DNA of 64,000 nucleotides from Trichobilharzia regenti (GCA_944472135.2 OX235262.1:66960887-67024886); one strand, 5' to 3'; shown: positions 47,015 through 58,495, counted from the stretch's first letter. Notes: generated from the sequence alone by a model not told the origin. Made by a program: numbers and translations.

Positions 47015-47625
47015 GACAGATTATTATTATTATTTCCTTTAATTCCTTGAGGAACATAGGGTTTCAGCCGCGCGTCTCCATTGCCTTCGGTTTTCTGCCA
47101 ACTTTTTCACCCCGCTCCAAGTCTGTCCACATGCTTTCATCTCCTCTTCACATGGCCTCCTTCAAGTAACCCTCGCACTGACGACCAACTCACCACTTCC
47201 TTTTCGTGTTCCACTCGAGCGATGGCCTGGTGTATGATGTCACTTGATGGTTTCCTCAGCGTATGGCCAATCCACCTCCATTTCTTCCTTCCTATTTGTT
47301 GAACAATGGGTTCCTGCTTGGTTTGCTCATTGCCAGAGATCCCTGTTGCTGATCTTTTCTGGCCGGCCATCTGATCTTGAGTAGTATTCAGCGAAGACAG
47401 TTGTTGATGATGGTCTGTAGTTTATTTGAAGTGCCATTCGTGACGCGGCGCCAAGTCTCTGATCCGTATAGTAAGTAGCACTCACTTCACATTGTAGTTG
47501 AAAATCTGGATCTTATTTTTGATGCTGAGTGCTGTTGACCTCCACACAGACTTGAGAGTAATGAAAGCTTGTCTTGCTCTTCCGATCCTTGCTTTGATAT
47601 CCTCGTCAGTTCCTACAGAAGATGA
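47015..47625 (-). mobile_element. RTE-type LINE 3' fragment, antisense
   Basis: Begins with (ATT)n and the CTTTAATTCCTTGAGGAAC tail complement. It runs with high similarity to 26,400-27,000: IVQQIGRKKWRWIGHTLRKP is readable at about 47,250-47,310. It stops near 47,620. Several frame shifts. Same subfamily as the 775-codon LINE but older. Confidence 0.8.
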
Positions 47626-48394
47626 CTGTAACTCCACAAATATATACGTATGTTTAATTACTTCAGTTCATTTGTCTTTAAATAAGTATTCAGAATGTGT
47701 TCTATACATGTATGTATATAGATGTTGCTTAAACATTCATAATTTTCTACATATCATTAGTTAGTAGTGAATAATACTGGAAGTAATAATATTATTAACA
47801 ATAGTCTTGTCATTCTCATAATCTAAAATATACATTGCATCTTACAGTTTGTGCACTTCATTATTCTACAGTACAGATCAACATGCACAAATTAATTATT
47901 GTGTCATTTAATTGTGCACAGAGACTAGTATGATTATGTTATATCCTCTTCAACTAAGCAATACTAATGCATTATGATGTATATAGATATAGAGGTATAT
48001 GTGAGAAAATTAGTGTATAGTTGAATGTATAACATTCATATAAAGTTTCTGATAGTTCTAACAGTAATCTAATTCATGGACTTATAAGAGGCTGCTGAGT
48101 AATTTATGTTATTTGATATAGCACACAACGATAGAATATTAACAACTGGATGACTAGTAATCCTAATGCGGTATTATGGTAATGTGGTATTATTAGAATT
48201 TAGACAGAGCTGAAATGATTTAACCCTGAAAAAATAAGTAATCTAGAGAAAAGCTTGGCTATTTCAATAGATTCACTTGCATTCGACCATAAAATAGGGT
48301 TTGTTAGTGTGTTTGGAGAGACGCATAGGTTAATCGTCGAATCTTTGTTGGTCGAATCAACACCAAACTTATGCAGTCGAAATGACATAACACC

Positions 48395-49642
48395 TATATT
48401 GGACGGTTTCAATGGCTGTTAACTCCCAGCTAGATTGTACTAAAATAAATAGCTTTCTATCGGAAGTCAGCAAATGGTCTGAGTCTAACGGTCTTAAACT
48501 GAATCCTTCTAAGTGTCAAACTGTTGATTTCAGCTTAAGATGTAAACGACAGTTAAAAGAAGTCATCGATTCTCATGACACTTGTAAAATTGACGACAAT
48601 GATATAGGAATCAAATCAGAAATTAAGTATCTTGGACTCATTCTCTCTTCTGATCTCTCCTGGTCTTCCCATGTCTTAGCAATCTCCAGTAAAATATTCC
48701 GCCTGACATTTTACATTAAGAAGTTAAGACACTCGGGTATAACTCAACCCTTCCTCTTACAGTTCATAAACTCTTGCATCCTACCTATTCTTCTTTATTG
48801 TTCACCCTTATTCTTTCCTGGTTTGCTTAAAAAGGACTATGTCACAATTCGTAGAATACTGAAGACTGTCAGTAGGGTGAGTGGTGTCCCAGTGGACCAC
48901 ATAGTTAACGTCGTTGTCGATAGGCACTTGACTTCATGCAATAAATTTGCTAAAGGGATTTTGTCTGACTTGGAGCATCCGCTTTACCCTCAGCTTTCAC
49001 CTTGCATCTCCTCAGGTAGAACAAGGAGTAACTTCAGAAAACTGTATGCTCGCACGTCTAAGTATAAAATTCTATGATACCATACTTGGCACGTATTTTA
49101 TGTGATGAAAATAGTGTCAGGCAAGAATTAACTAACCTTTTTTCATCTAGTAAATAAACAATTTCCTCCATCCATCCTTACATACCTTCAAGTTTTACTT
49201 TTATTACTTCTATTATATTTATGGTCCTGTTACTTCTGTTTTACTCTCATAATTGCAAACACCAACTTATCTCCATGACGGCTGTAATCTTTGTTTTTCC
49301 CCTCACCATATCATGTAAAGAGAACATTATATTCAATATTTTTAAACATGTTAGGATTTCTATACCACATTGCCAATACTGTGTGACACAAGCCAACGGC
49401 AATTTTCACTTGTATTCTTATTATTATTACCCTAGCTGTTATCATTATTATTGCTATTTCCATTTTATATGCTGCATGTTTTTGACACTACCTCTATTGT
49501 AAATGTGGAAAATTTTCTGTGATTAATTTTATTTATAATTTGAGGAAATTAGATGCAATATTGTGATTAATGCTGAAAATTCCATTCTGTATCACAAGTA
49601 CTGTTTTTGGAATAAAGTAAATCATTATTATTATTATTATCT
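48395..49642 (+). mobile_element. CR1-like LINE, 3' part with 221-codon open frame
   Basis: Starts just after where the RT ADD motif would be, runs through the coding region (48,412-49,076) and a ~560-base 3' UTR, and ends in GGAATAAAGTAAATC followed by (ATT)n. An extreme 5' truncation of a non-LTR element. Confidence 0.75.
48412..49077 (+). CDS. LINE reverse transcriptase C-terminus (5'-truncated)
   Basis: The peptide begins VNSQLDCTKINSFL, the segment just downstream of the RT active site. It continues SNGLKLNPSKCQ, EIKYLGLILSSDLSW, SKIFRLTFYIKKLRHSGI, LPILLYCSPLFFPGLL, SRVSGVP and a final GRTRSNFRKLYARTSKY. This order is the thumb and C-terminal region of CR1/Jockey-type schistosome LINEs. 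There is no internal stop, so the insertion is fairly recent, but no catalytic Asp remains and it cannot function. The Met at 48,412 is fortuitous. Confidence 0.75.
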   Translation: MAVNSQLDCTKINSFLSEVSKWSESNGLKLNPSKCQTVDFSLRCKRQLKEVIDSHDTCKIDDNDIGIKSEIKYLGLILSSDLSWSSHVLAISSKIFRLTFYIKKLRHSGITQPFLLQFINSCILPILLYCSPLFFPGLLKKDYVTIRRILKTVSRVSGVPVDHIVNVVVDRHLTSCNKFAKGILSDLEHPLYPQLSPCISSGRTRSNFRKLYARTSKYKIL

Positions 49643-49800
49643 GGATGTACCTGCATATCCCCCAGAGAGTCAGTGATGATGTTCCCACCGAGGCTCGAAC
49701 CAAGTGTCTGTAGTTTCAAACGCCAAAGCGTTATCCACTAGACTACTTAGCCCACGACAGCCACCTCTTGTGCAACGGGTCTTATTAACTATTTAATTCA
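49643..49800 (-). mobile_element. Sm-alpha 5' part, antisense
   Basis: Complement shows box A and box B (GAGGCTCGAACC complement at about 49,690-49,705) and CATCATCACTGACTC. It ends at GCAGGTACATCCAG, exactly before the hammerhead core, where the CR1 tail of the preceding element begins. Confidence 0.65.
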
Positions 49801-49829
49801 ATTTAGATTTTCTCGTGGATTGATTGGAC

Positions 49830-50030
49830 CGAAGTGATCGGTCTCAGGTTGACATGTTACCTCGTCGTGCCAAATAGGATGAAATGCGCATCCTAGATTC
49901 CACTCCTAGTTATCATCCACCAATTGACTTCAAGTTACATGACCAGACATTGTCGAAGCATCTGCACAAGAAGACATGTCAATTTGAGGCCGAGCACTTA
50001 TGTCGAATCAATTGATGGGTAAATCTTAAA
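49830..50030 (+). mobile_element. Sm-alpha 3' half with half hammerhead, sense
   Basis: From GGATGAAATGCGCATC (cleavage after 49,891) through the CATTGTCGAAGCATCTGC tail. The 5' core strand is missing. Just upstream (49,805-49,860) is antisense Sm-alpha tail, giving another inverted arrangement. Confidence 0.6.
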
Positions 50031-50261
50031 TTGAATTAAAGAAGTTTTATTATGTCGTAAGAATACAATGATATGATTATGAGTAGTGAATTGTGCTCGG
50101 AACGTCAACCAGTTATTAATCCTGTATCACTGACTGTGTGTTATATGACCAAAAAAACCTATCTCATATAGAATTATATTCTACCATATTGTCCAAATCC
50201 TAATCTTACGATAACTGTAGTCTTTATTATTTTATATATGATTCATAATGACTAAAATATT

Positions 50262-50777
50262 TGAACAAAGCAAGAACTACAGTTTTAGCAGAATAAAATG
50301 GTACCATCTTTTATTTCGTTGCCTTCTCGTCAGCTGCTTACATGGCAAAGACATTATTAAATATACCTACAACAACAATTTTAACATACTTGCATAGAGT
50401 TAAGTTTAAACAAAAATCAATCGATCAATATACTCATACACTAAAAATATATACATATATAAATATGCGAGGTCATGCGAGGAGGAGATGAAAGCATGTG
50501 GACAGACCTGGAGCAGGTTGAAAAAGTTGTCAGAAAACCGAAGTCAATGGAGGTGCGCAGCTGAAGCCCTATGTTCCTCTAGGAACTAAAGGATACAATA
50601 ATAATAATAATAATATAAATATGCAATATTAAACTTAACTCTGTGCAAGTATGTTAAAATTGTTGTTGCAGATATATTTAATAATGTCTTTGCCATGTAA
50701 GCAGCTGACGAGAAGGCAACGAAATAAAAGATGGTACCATTTTATTCTGCTAAAACTGTAGTTCTTGCTTTGTTCAA
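50262..50777. repeat. Foldback repeat F, copy 2, with LINE inserted
   Basis: Arms at 50,262-50,350 and 50,690-50,777 pair as in the copy at 12,352-12,626. The interior is interrupted by the short LINE at 50,469-50,612, so the foldback is the older element. Confidence 0.75.
50469..50612 (+). mobile_element. Very short RTE-type LINE insertion with 12-bp target duplication
   Basis: Contains only the last ~110 bases of the LINE (AGGAGGAGATGAAAGCATG through GAAGTCAATGGAGGTGCGC), the GTTCCTCTAGGAAC hairpin and (ATA)n. ATATAAATATGC flanks both sides (50,457-50,468 and 50,613-50,624). The sequence is almost identical to the complement at 26,395-26,520, so it inserted recently. Confidence 0.9.
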
Positions 50778-51164
50778 ATTCATTAAGGGGAATAAATGCA
50801 CTAAAATATTTCTTAGATGTTCAATTTCATTATTTTCTTTTTATTCTGTATTATTCTGTTTGTTTATTTTACAATATCATTCATCCTAGATTGTTTTAAA
50901 ATTTATTTCTGTGGTATTTGCCCTTGTGACAACGTGAATGAGTATCATCGTTAATATGTTTTGTATTCTGTCTGCGCCTTTGTTAGTTAACATTTGTACC
51001 ACCTTATTATTATTATTATCTAGACGTCATAATAGACTAGTTTTATAATTATTGTAAAGACTAAATGTTGAAGTTATGCTTTGTGTTATTATTATTAGGT
51101 AGCTAGGACATCGGTTGTATAACAATTTATATTCTTATTTCGTTGCTGATGAGTACTAGTAAGA

Positions 51165-51325
51165 TTCAGGACTCAAGTCTGACCCTTTTCGGAAATCGTC
51201 AGCTAGATATACCTTTATCCCGGTATGGGATGATGCTCCCACCGAGAGTCGAACCTAGCGCGCATCGTTTCAAAAATTGAAGCACTCTTGACTGTACTAC
51301 TAGAGCCATCTCTTGTGCAATGAGG
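51165..51325 (-). mobile_element. Sm-alpha element, antisense, decayed
   Basis: Complement carries box B (GGTTCGACTC), the CATCATCCC block and CTGACGA, but stem II is scrambled and GAAA is lost (TCAGA). It ends CTGAATCTTACTAGTAC. Confidence 0.6.
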
Positions 51326-51449
51326 TATCAAATAATGTTGAAATTTTAAAATGCTTTAATTCAATATTCAACTTGAATGGTAGAATTCAGTTTGTACCAA
51401 ATGTAGGACTAGTGACCAATGTAAGTATCCATGCCGATCTTACAAGAGG

Positions 51450-52110
51450 TTAAGTGGGAGCCTGAATAGCTCAGTAGTAAAGCCTCTGACTGCCATACTG
51501 GGCGACGCGGGTTCGAACCTTAGATTACGCATATACCTTCTTGACAAGTACCAATAAGCATGAAACGTATGTTCAAGCCATTCTGCGGATTGCCTCCAAT
51601 CATCTAACATTTAATTAGTGTTGGTATTATATGGTTGGAGGCAATCGGTAGGAAGCCTTGCTTGAACTAGGTTTCGTGCTAGTTGGTACTCACCAATCAG
51701 CAAGGCGTATCTGCAACCTTAAAGGAACTCATGTCCCTTCTGAGATTCGAACCCGTGTCACCCAACGCTGCAGTCAGAGATATTACCACTGAGGTATTCG
51801 GGTTCGCGACTGACCTCCTGTAGGACTGTATTAGATATTTTTGATTGGACACTAGTCAGTAACTAGTGTAATGTGTATCTAGTTTTATCTTTAGTGCAGA
51901 CTGAATTCCATCACACACGTTTTCAATGTTTCTCGCAAGCCCGAATAGCTCAGTGGCAACGTCTCTGACTGCAGCGCTGTGTGACACGGATATGAATCTC
52001 AAAAGGGATATGAGTTCCTTCAAGGTTGCAAATACTCCTTGGTGACTGGTGAGTGTCAAATAGCACGTAACCTAGTTCAAGCAAGGCTTCCTGTCGATTG
52101 CCCCCAACCA
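51450..52110. mobile_element. SINE E cluster: sense, antisense, sense
   Basis: Sense copy 51,460-51,610 (CCTGAATAGCTCAGTAG, box B GGGTTCGAACC), antisense copy 51,620-51,900 (box B complement GAGATTCGAACCCG) and sense copy 51,938-52,110 (CCCGAATAGCTCAGTGG, AATCTCAAAAGGG). Each ends or begins at the CCAACCATCTAA block. The three are separated by fewer than 40 bases. Confidence 0.7.
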
Positions 52111-52204
52111 TCTAATACGAACCATTCACAGTCTACTGTAATGGCCAGCCACCTCGTGGCATGATGGCCACATTGTGAACTTGACCGATAGAATCCAAGT
52201 ATTG

Positions 52205-52345
52205 GTTTTGTAGGGATTTTGTTTGATTAGATGGGAGATTTCATCATGAGCTGACATCAGTTAGATAACCACTGGAAAACCTGGGAGTACTGAACAGGTG
52301 TTTCGTTCTAGTTTGGGACTCTTCATCAATGCGCGCCCGCCGGGT
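52205..52345 (-). mobile_element. SINE B tail with hammerhead, antisense
   Basis: Complement: ATGAAGA, GTCC around CAAACTA with GAAC, GAAA, CACCTG, then AGTACTCCCAGG and the CTAACTGATGTCAGCTCA tail. The hammerhead occupies 52,285-52,335. It has the common C3-to-A change and a stem II mismatch, so is likely inactive. Confidence 0.65.
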
Positions 52346-52766
52346 TCAGTCTGCACCAAAGATTGGACTAGACATACACATTACACTAGTTACTGACTAG
52401 TCTCCAATCAAAAATACTTAGTTAGCGTTCTAGAATAGCTAGGGCATATTTGACAGTACCAGACGTAGAAATGTTGAGCAGTATAGTTTTATATGTGAAG
52501 AATATACTACTTATTTATACAGATTTATATTTTAGTAGATATAAGTTTTTATGCCTTCATTAGTTATACATTGTTATAGTAATTACAGATTTTTTTTTCA
52601 AATATTAGATAGATTTCATTTTTATCACATTTATTCTATATTTTGATAAACACTATTTTGTATGTAGAAGATTTACATCAATGTTTTTCTTAGCAATAGC
52701 TAACCAACTACGACATTCTTATCTCTTATTCGTGGTGATAAACAACAAACCTTATGAAATTACCTC

Positions 52767-52768
<2 letters not shown>

Positions 52769-52808
<40 letters not shown>
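52769..52808. repeat. (AT)20 microsatellite
   Basis: Perfect run of AT units. Confidence 0.97.
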
Positions 52809-52810
<2 letters not shown>

Positions 52811-52986
52811 ATTAATGTTAGCACACAAAAGCCAGTGAAGGTAGATTAAAATGATAGTAGAAATTGTACTGGGGTACACAAGTAGTATAAGGTGGTAGAA
52901 TAGCAATCAGTTTGTTTTGACTGTTATTTAAATGCTTAAAAGAGAATGTATGGTCAATAAAAAAAAGGTGAGATAAAATAACTTGG

Positions 52987-53033
52987 ATGCTCATTTCGTC
53001 CTGTTTGTGATTCGTCAGTTGGACGTACCTGAA
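52987..53033 (-). ncRNA. Hammerhead relic (Sm-alpha, antisense)
   Basis: Complement keeps CAGGTACGTCC, CTGACGA, GGACGAAA and TGAGCATC, but the first strand of stem II is ATCA, leaving only one or two pairs. Remaining antisense Sm-alpha runs to about 53,150. Confidence 0.6.
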
Positions 53034-53381
53034 TTTCTCAGCCAGTGAGTGATGGGGACCCGTTTCTTGTTGAGCCTAGAAACTAGCACTCAGTATTTCG
53101 AACGTTAAAGCAATTTTCACTGGGCTACAACAGTTACCTCTTATCCAATAGGTATCAGAGCTTGCATGTCAATAGAGACCGAGCACTTCAGCTCAAGATG
53201 ATCAGCTAACGGATAATTCAAAGTAAAAATGTCAACTAATGACACATGAACCACATGTGTATAAATTTCTCACCAACGAAAGCGTAGCTCTCAAAAGCGG
53301 GGAAAAGTTGTAATCAGTTGTTGTAGAGACAATACTAATGCTATAAAGGAATCTGCAGTGTATTAGGATACTACACAGACC

Positions 53382-53577
53382 GTTGGTGGCACAGCGGCAG
53401 AATGCTTGCCAACCACGCATGAAGTCTGGGTTCGGTCCCGCGCCGACGCACTCTTTCACCTCGCTAAGCCAGTAATAAGACTGGTAAAGAGGAAAGGTTG
53501 GGCATGAGGCTAGCAATACCATCCTGTAACAATAAACACCGCTGCTACCGAAACATGAAGCCTCTAGCTTGAAGTCG
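53382..53577 (+). mobile_element. SINE C without its tail
   Basis: Head TTGGTGGCACAGCGGCAG and box B GGGTTCGGTCCC, full body to CTCTAGCTTGAAG. It breaks off where the LINE fragment begins. A separate SINE C 3' end lies at 54,230-54,322. Confidence 0.75.
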
Positions 53578-53589
53578 TGTCTGTCTGTT

Positions 53590-54226
53590 TTTGACATAGA
53601 ACTTTGCACGAATGTGCGGCAGTTCAAGTCGCCACATTCCATGTAGCACGCAAAGCAAGTGAAGAAAGTAGAAGAGATGCATAATAGGGACAGTAAACAG
53701 AGGTGTGAGACAAAGGAATAGTAATAACGTAGAACAATATAGTTTGATCGGAAATCATAGGTCACAAGGAGTGGATGCATCTGTGCTAGCCATTGAGAAC
53801 GATTTTGAGCCATATTACCAACTGTCTCCAGCCATTGGTTTTTCAACCGTCTCGAGGACCCCAACCAGGAAGTTAACACCCTTCTATGTAGGTTAAACTA
53901 ACGGTCGTGGATTTCATCGGTTGGTACCATGTTTTGGTTTGACCACCGCTAGCTCTTTTCCAGCCTGACCCTATGTCAGCTAACATTGCCCGTCGGTCGA
54001 GGGAGGCGATGACTAGGCATACTTAAGACATGTCCTAAGCATCTCAATCTGTGTAACTTCAAAACCTCGTCGATTGATTTTCCCTCCTTACCTAGCATTC
54101 GACGCCTAGCCTCGATATTGCTCACCTTATTATACTACTTAACATGGGAGATAGAGCGCAGGCACCAATGATCAATGACAGCTAATCTTTTCATGTCTTC
54201 CACTCTCAATGGCCAGGTTTCACTCA
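53590..54226 (-). mobile_element. Non-LTR LINE 3' fragment (HRLRWLGHVLRM type)
   Basis: Complement encodes KNQWLETVGNMAQNRSQW at about 53,800-53,860, the C-terminal signature of this LINE. The part at 53,960-54,200 corresponds to the VRRRMLGKEGKS / LHRLRWLGHVL block seen at 18,736-18,975. Frame-shifted. Confidence 0.7.
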
Positions 54227-54229
54227 CAG

Positions 54230-54322
54230 CCAACCCCATCCTGTAAAATAAACACTGCTACAGAAACCTCAAGCCACTAGCTTGAGGTCCTATGTTCCAC
54301 TGGGGAACGTGAAGGAAGAAAA
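54230..54322 (+). mobile_element. SINE C 3' end
   Basis: CCCCATCCTGTAAAATAAAC, ACTGCTAC, then GTCCTATGTTCCACTGGGG and AACGTGAAGGAAG. Confidence 0.75.
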
Positions 54323-54954
54323 ATATATTAACAAATGTGAAAAATATTACGTAAGCTTAAGTTGATAGACCTAATAAGAGAGGTCATGAACTGATGGACG
54401 TCTAAGATAAGAAAATTTGTCACAAGGAACAAGGTTAGAAAATGAAAAAAAATAAGAGGAATTTCAAATTGATAATTATCATTGGTTATAGAAGATCTGT
54501 AGACTAAAGTAAACAAAGTGACTGGTTTATTACTTTGTTTTGTCATTAGGAAGTTTGACTATCACCCTCCATATTTTTTTAAATCTTCCGATTTGAAGGA
54601 GACACTATTTCTTCTTTTTTTTAAAATGTGTAATTTACAAACGCACATTCATACATACATACATACACTGTGAGCATGGTAACTAATTAGTATGTACATG
54701 AGGTTGGTGCCTTTGTTTTGTTTTCTCTTAATTACTAGAACACGTATTTTATCGCTGTCATTTTCATCACTCTTAGATGTTTGTTATTGAATAAATCACA
54801 GTTCTAATGAGCTTATGACTACGACTATTTGTTAAATAAATATAGTAATTTATGGCGTGATTTAAATGGAATTTCATCAGGTTTAAAATAAATTAATTTC
54901 AGGTATATCTGCTAAGCAAAACTAATTTCAGTGCAGATTTTGTTAAGAATCATT

Positions 54955-55320
54955 ATTAGTTAGAAAATCATTGTAAACTCCAGAGAGAACTATACAACTG
55001 TTTCGGAGTAGTTGAGAGCTCTTCAACAGTGCGCACCCTAAAGTCCTGCAGGTTCGGACCAGGGACCTCATCGATGCCAGTTGTTAGCAGTAGCACCATA
55101 TCACTAATCGACTAAGTTCGAAGTCACTAGTCGGTTATGTCGGGTTCAGGTGGTCGTTTTATCCACTTGCTGGGCTCGCAAGGTTAGGGTCCCGGTTTCG
55201 ATCGCTGATGGCGTTGTGAACGCGCCCTGGTGAAGAGCCTCGAACTAGGACGAAGCACCTATCCAGTAATCTTTGGTTTTCAATGATTTTGTAACAGGTG
55301 TTGGTCCACAACCAAATCTA
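54955..55320. mobile_element. SINE B-related inverted pair, decayed
   Basis: Antisense hammerhead relic at 54,990-55,033 (complement TTGAAGA core, GAAACAGTTGTA) and sense relic at 55,225-55,270 (GTGAAGA, GGACGAAG, CACCTATC). A tRNA-like segment with GGTTTCGATCGC lies between. Both hammerheads carry disabling core changes. Confidence 0.55.
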
Positions 55321-56440
55321 CATTGATGATTGACCAAATCTCCTACAAAACCTGTGTTCTTAATAAAGTCTTATTGTGGCATTCGAATCCATTCAATAGT
55401 ATCAGTGTATTTTACATCGATGTTGCACGGGTATACTGACCAACTTATGTGTACTGGATGATTTTTTATTTATTTACACCTTATCTTGAAATCACCGTCT
55501 GCACAGATCTTCAGTGAAGTGCTACTTCTGTCCTTCATATTGTGTTTCTTTGGGTTCCTTTCACATCTACGATGTACCTCCGCAACGCTGAATCATTTTC
55601 TTCTTCTGAGGCCAAATCTATCTCTCTGCTACCTGATACTTTTATGCCGATCGACGTCTCTCTATATACTACTAATAAATTTTATTAGTAGCACATGTCA
55701 CAGTATTATTTAGTTGCACTAACATGAATTTGTGTGCACGAGGCACTACTCATTTGGACATACACAAGCGTAATTATGGCTGTGACGCGATCATTTTCAT
55801 GCACAGTAAGACTGGTTGGCTATGAAATGAAATACATATCATATTTAAATGTAAGTTAACAGCCAGTCAGAAAGCTGTCTTTATTTCGTAAAAGTTACTG
55901 AAACCATCTCGAAGTCTTATTTTATAAATGAGGTATCTTGAGGCTGCAAATTTCTTTCATATATTCGTTCAACATTGACATTCATTACGACACTCGGCAA
56001 CTACTTCATTTCCATCCAGTTGATAATTAGCTACGCCTATCGAATAGGGAATAAACATACTGCCTGCTGCCCACATGTCGGTAGATTGAGCGAACTGCTA
56101 GCTCATTACCCAATGGTTGGAAGTTGACAACCCAGACCAGTAAGCCATAAATTCACAAAGCGTTGTCTACTCCTCTCTCCAAGATAGACTGAATGCTCTT
56201 ATCTCTTTCAGATGTCTAACATGTTTGCCTAGTAAGAATGTATAATGCAGTATTACCGAGAATTATCTGAAATGCTTTTTGACCAATCAAGGGGGAATAC
56301 TGCGTTTTGTGTATCCTCCTCAGGATTGATGTCAAGTTCTGATTCATTCTTATAGTCAAGATCCGATGCTTGCTGCTCATTACTTTATGAACTGTTTTAA
56401 CAACTCTTCTTGATTTTTAATGGAAATTCCTCTTCTGGCT
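55321..56440. other. Intronic stretch, nothing firmly recognised
   Basis: No repeat family defined here and only a 75-codon chance frame at 55,486-55,713. Confidence 0.3.
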
Positions 56441-56499
56441 CTACAATTATATACATATGTGTTTATATACTTAAAATATTCTAGAATAGTAATTAGTCA

Positions 56500-56740
56500 A
56501 TGTTCTTCGGTGGCACAGTGGTTAGGATGCTCGCCGACCATGCACATGGTCCGGGATTCGATCCCCGGCCACCAGAGCACTCCTTTATCTCACTAAACCA
56601 GTAATAAGACTGATAAAGAGGAAAGGTTGGGCATAAGGCTAGGAACCCCATCCTTTAAAAATAAACACTGCTAAAGAAACTTCAAGCCACTACCTTGAAG
56701 CCCTACGTTCCACTGGGAACGTGAAGGAAATAAAAAAAGT
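56500..56740 (+). mobile_element. SINE C, sense
   Basis: Head with TTCGGTGGCACAGTGG and box B GGGATTCGATCCC, body, tail AGCCCTACGTTCCACTGGG and AAGGAAATAAAAAA. It lies between a Penelope-like terminal block (about 56,420-56,470) and the antisense Penelope-like fragment. Confidence 0.8.
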
Positions 56741-56754
56741 AGTCAATATCAATA

Positions 56755-57475
56755 TTGGTGTTTTCTAAATAATATCGATTTGTTAAGTAAGATCAATGGA
56801 ATTACAGTTCATTAAAGACGCATAAATTATAATAAGCACACAAATATAATAGCAAAACAGAATATCAAATAAAATTAAGGAAATCTCCACAACAAATCGA
56901 GGATCACTAAAACTTTGATGGCCAAGGTAAGGACAATGTCTGAACCAGCTTCTTTTTGGACGCATAAGTTAAGTGTCCTAATGTGGATCCCAATGGCCCC
57001 TTAAGGCAGAATTAGGATTTGCTGGTATGCAGTAATTACTTTGATAGTCTCGTTGACATCAATCTTGTGTTCTGCATCCATAAGACGAGATAGAATAGTG
57101 CTACGAACGGATTTTGTTTATCCTTTACTTAACCACCAAGCAGGGTGATGTTCGGAAATCCAACGAAAAACACGCCTAATTATACAGCCTGTGTAACTGG
57201 CTCCACTGGAGCAGTCAGAATGGTAGATACACATGGAAGAGGCGAATAGCAGGCAGTTTATCTTTTACTCCCGAACGCAAAATAGGGGGTGGTTTTGAAG
57301 ACACAGCGTAATTCAGCAACAGAGAATGCGTTTTTACAGCATTCCTAAGGCATTATGTTAATGTCTGCTATCCTAGAATATTCTGTACATATATCTGTAT
57401 GTAATTGTAGATTCAGGAGAGGAAATTTTCGGAAAGGATATTCTTTGCTCAATTATTTTGGCTTTTTCTTTATGT
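56755..57475 (-). mobile_element. Penelope-like element fragment (family 1), antisense
   Basis: Reverse complement follows 42,600-43,430 closely: MCIYHSDCSSGAS, YTGCIIRRVFRWISEHHPAW and the NLI-ending 3' part. The upstream end is the terminal block GATATTCTTTGCTCAATTA (57,440). It has its own frame shifts. No RT domain. Confidence 0.75.
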
Positions 57476-58130
57476 CTGATTGAATAATTTCGCTGTATAG
57501 AAATTCCTCTACGTGAAATTGGTATAACGGTCTTTCTTATGGAGTACTTTTTCAGTTGAAATAAGTAATTGGGTGTAATTATTTTGACTTGAAGATGATG
57601 GATCTTTTTTCTTCTTTGATGTCATCACACGCGAAATTGGTGCGTATTTCGGGTGCATTTTCAAAGCAATATATTTTTAAAAAAAAGTTGTTTTAATGAG
57701 CTTTTGGTTATTATATTCCTTCTTGTATTATTCTCCGTTATCAATTTAAAATAAACTTTTAAAAAAAATAAATATGTCATAAGGTGGTAGGTATGTGTAA
57801 CAATTACCAAAAAAGTTATATCACATGTTCATTAGTAATATCGTCTGATATTACTGTGGAACACACATTTATTGTGCCAAAATTCACATCAAAAACTATT
57901 AAGACAGCAAATTCTTTTTCTAAACGTCTTCGGAATAAAATAATACCACTTCTGAGCAAAAGATTATCGGTTTTTCTTCCATGAGATTATGAGAAAAAAA
58001 GACGTGTGGAAAGGGGGTGTCTACTGCTATGTGAAATCTTCGAATATTTAGAAAAAGAATGGCTTGCATTTAAGATGATGCGTAAAAATGCTCTGAGAAG
58101 TTATGAATGTAAATCTAGGTAGATTCATTA
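57476..58130. other. Intronic stretch, nothing recognised
   Basis: A 66-codon + frame at 57,784-57,984 is unidentified. No repeat of the listed families. Confidence 0.3.
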
Positions 58131-58139
58131 TTAGTAGAT

Positions 58140-58495
58140 AGTACCTTTAGATGTTTGGAGGCAATCAACAGGAAGCCTTGCTTGAACTAGGTTTCGTGCT
58201 AGTTGCCACTCACCAGTCAGTAAGGCGTATCTGTTACCTTGAAGGAACTTATGTCCCCGTCTTCTGAGATTAGAAACTGCGTCACCCAGTACTACAGACA
58301 GAGACGTTACCGCTGAGCTATTGGGGTTCGCGATTGACCTCTTGTAGGATTATATTGGGTACTTTGATTGGACACTAGTAAATAGTGTGATGTAGCTAGT
58401 TCTTTCTTTGCCCACCTGACTGATAGAATTCAGTCTGCACCAAAGAAAGGACCAGACAAATCACACCAGTTACTAGTGTCCAATCAAAGTAGATA
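58140..58495. mobile_element. SINE E with terminal inverted repeat
   Basis: The antisense unit runs from GATGTTTGGAGGCAATC through box B complement to GATTGGACACTAGTAAA. It then turns back with GTCTGCACCAAAGAAAGGAC and ACTAGTGTCCAATCAAAGTA. The outer 60 or so bases can pair. Confidence 0.6.

Noticed and set aside
53232..53879. 215-codon minus-strand frame as a gene
   Set aside because: Its first 35 codons are LINE C-terminus and the rest reads through LINE tail and a SINE in antisense.
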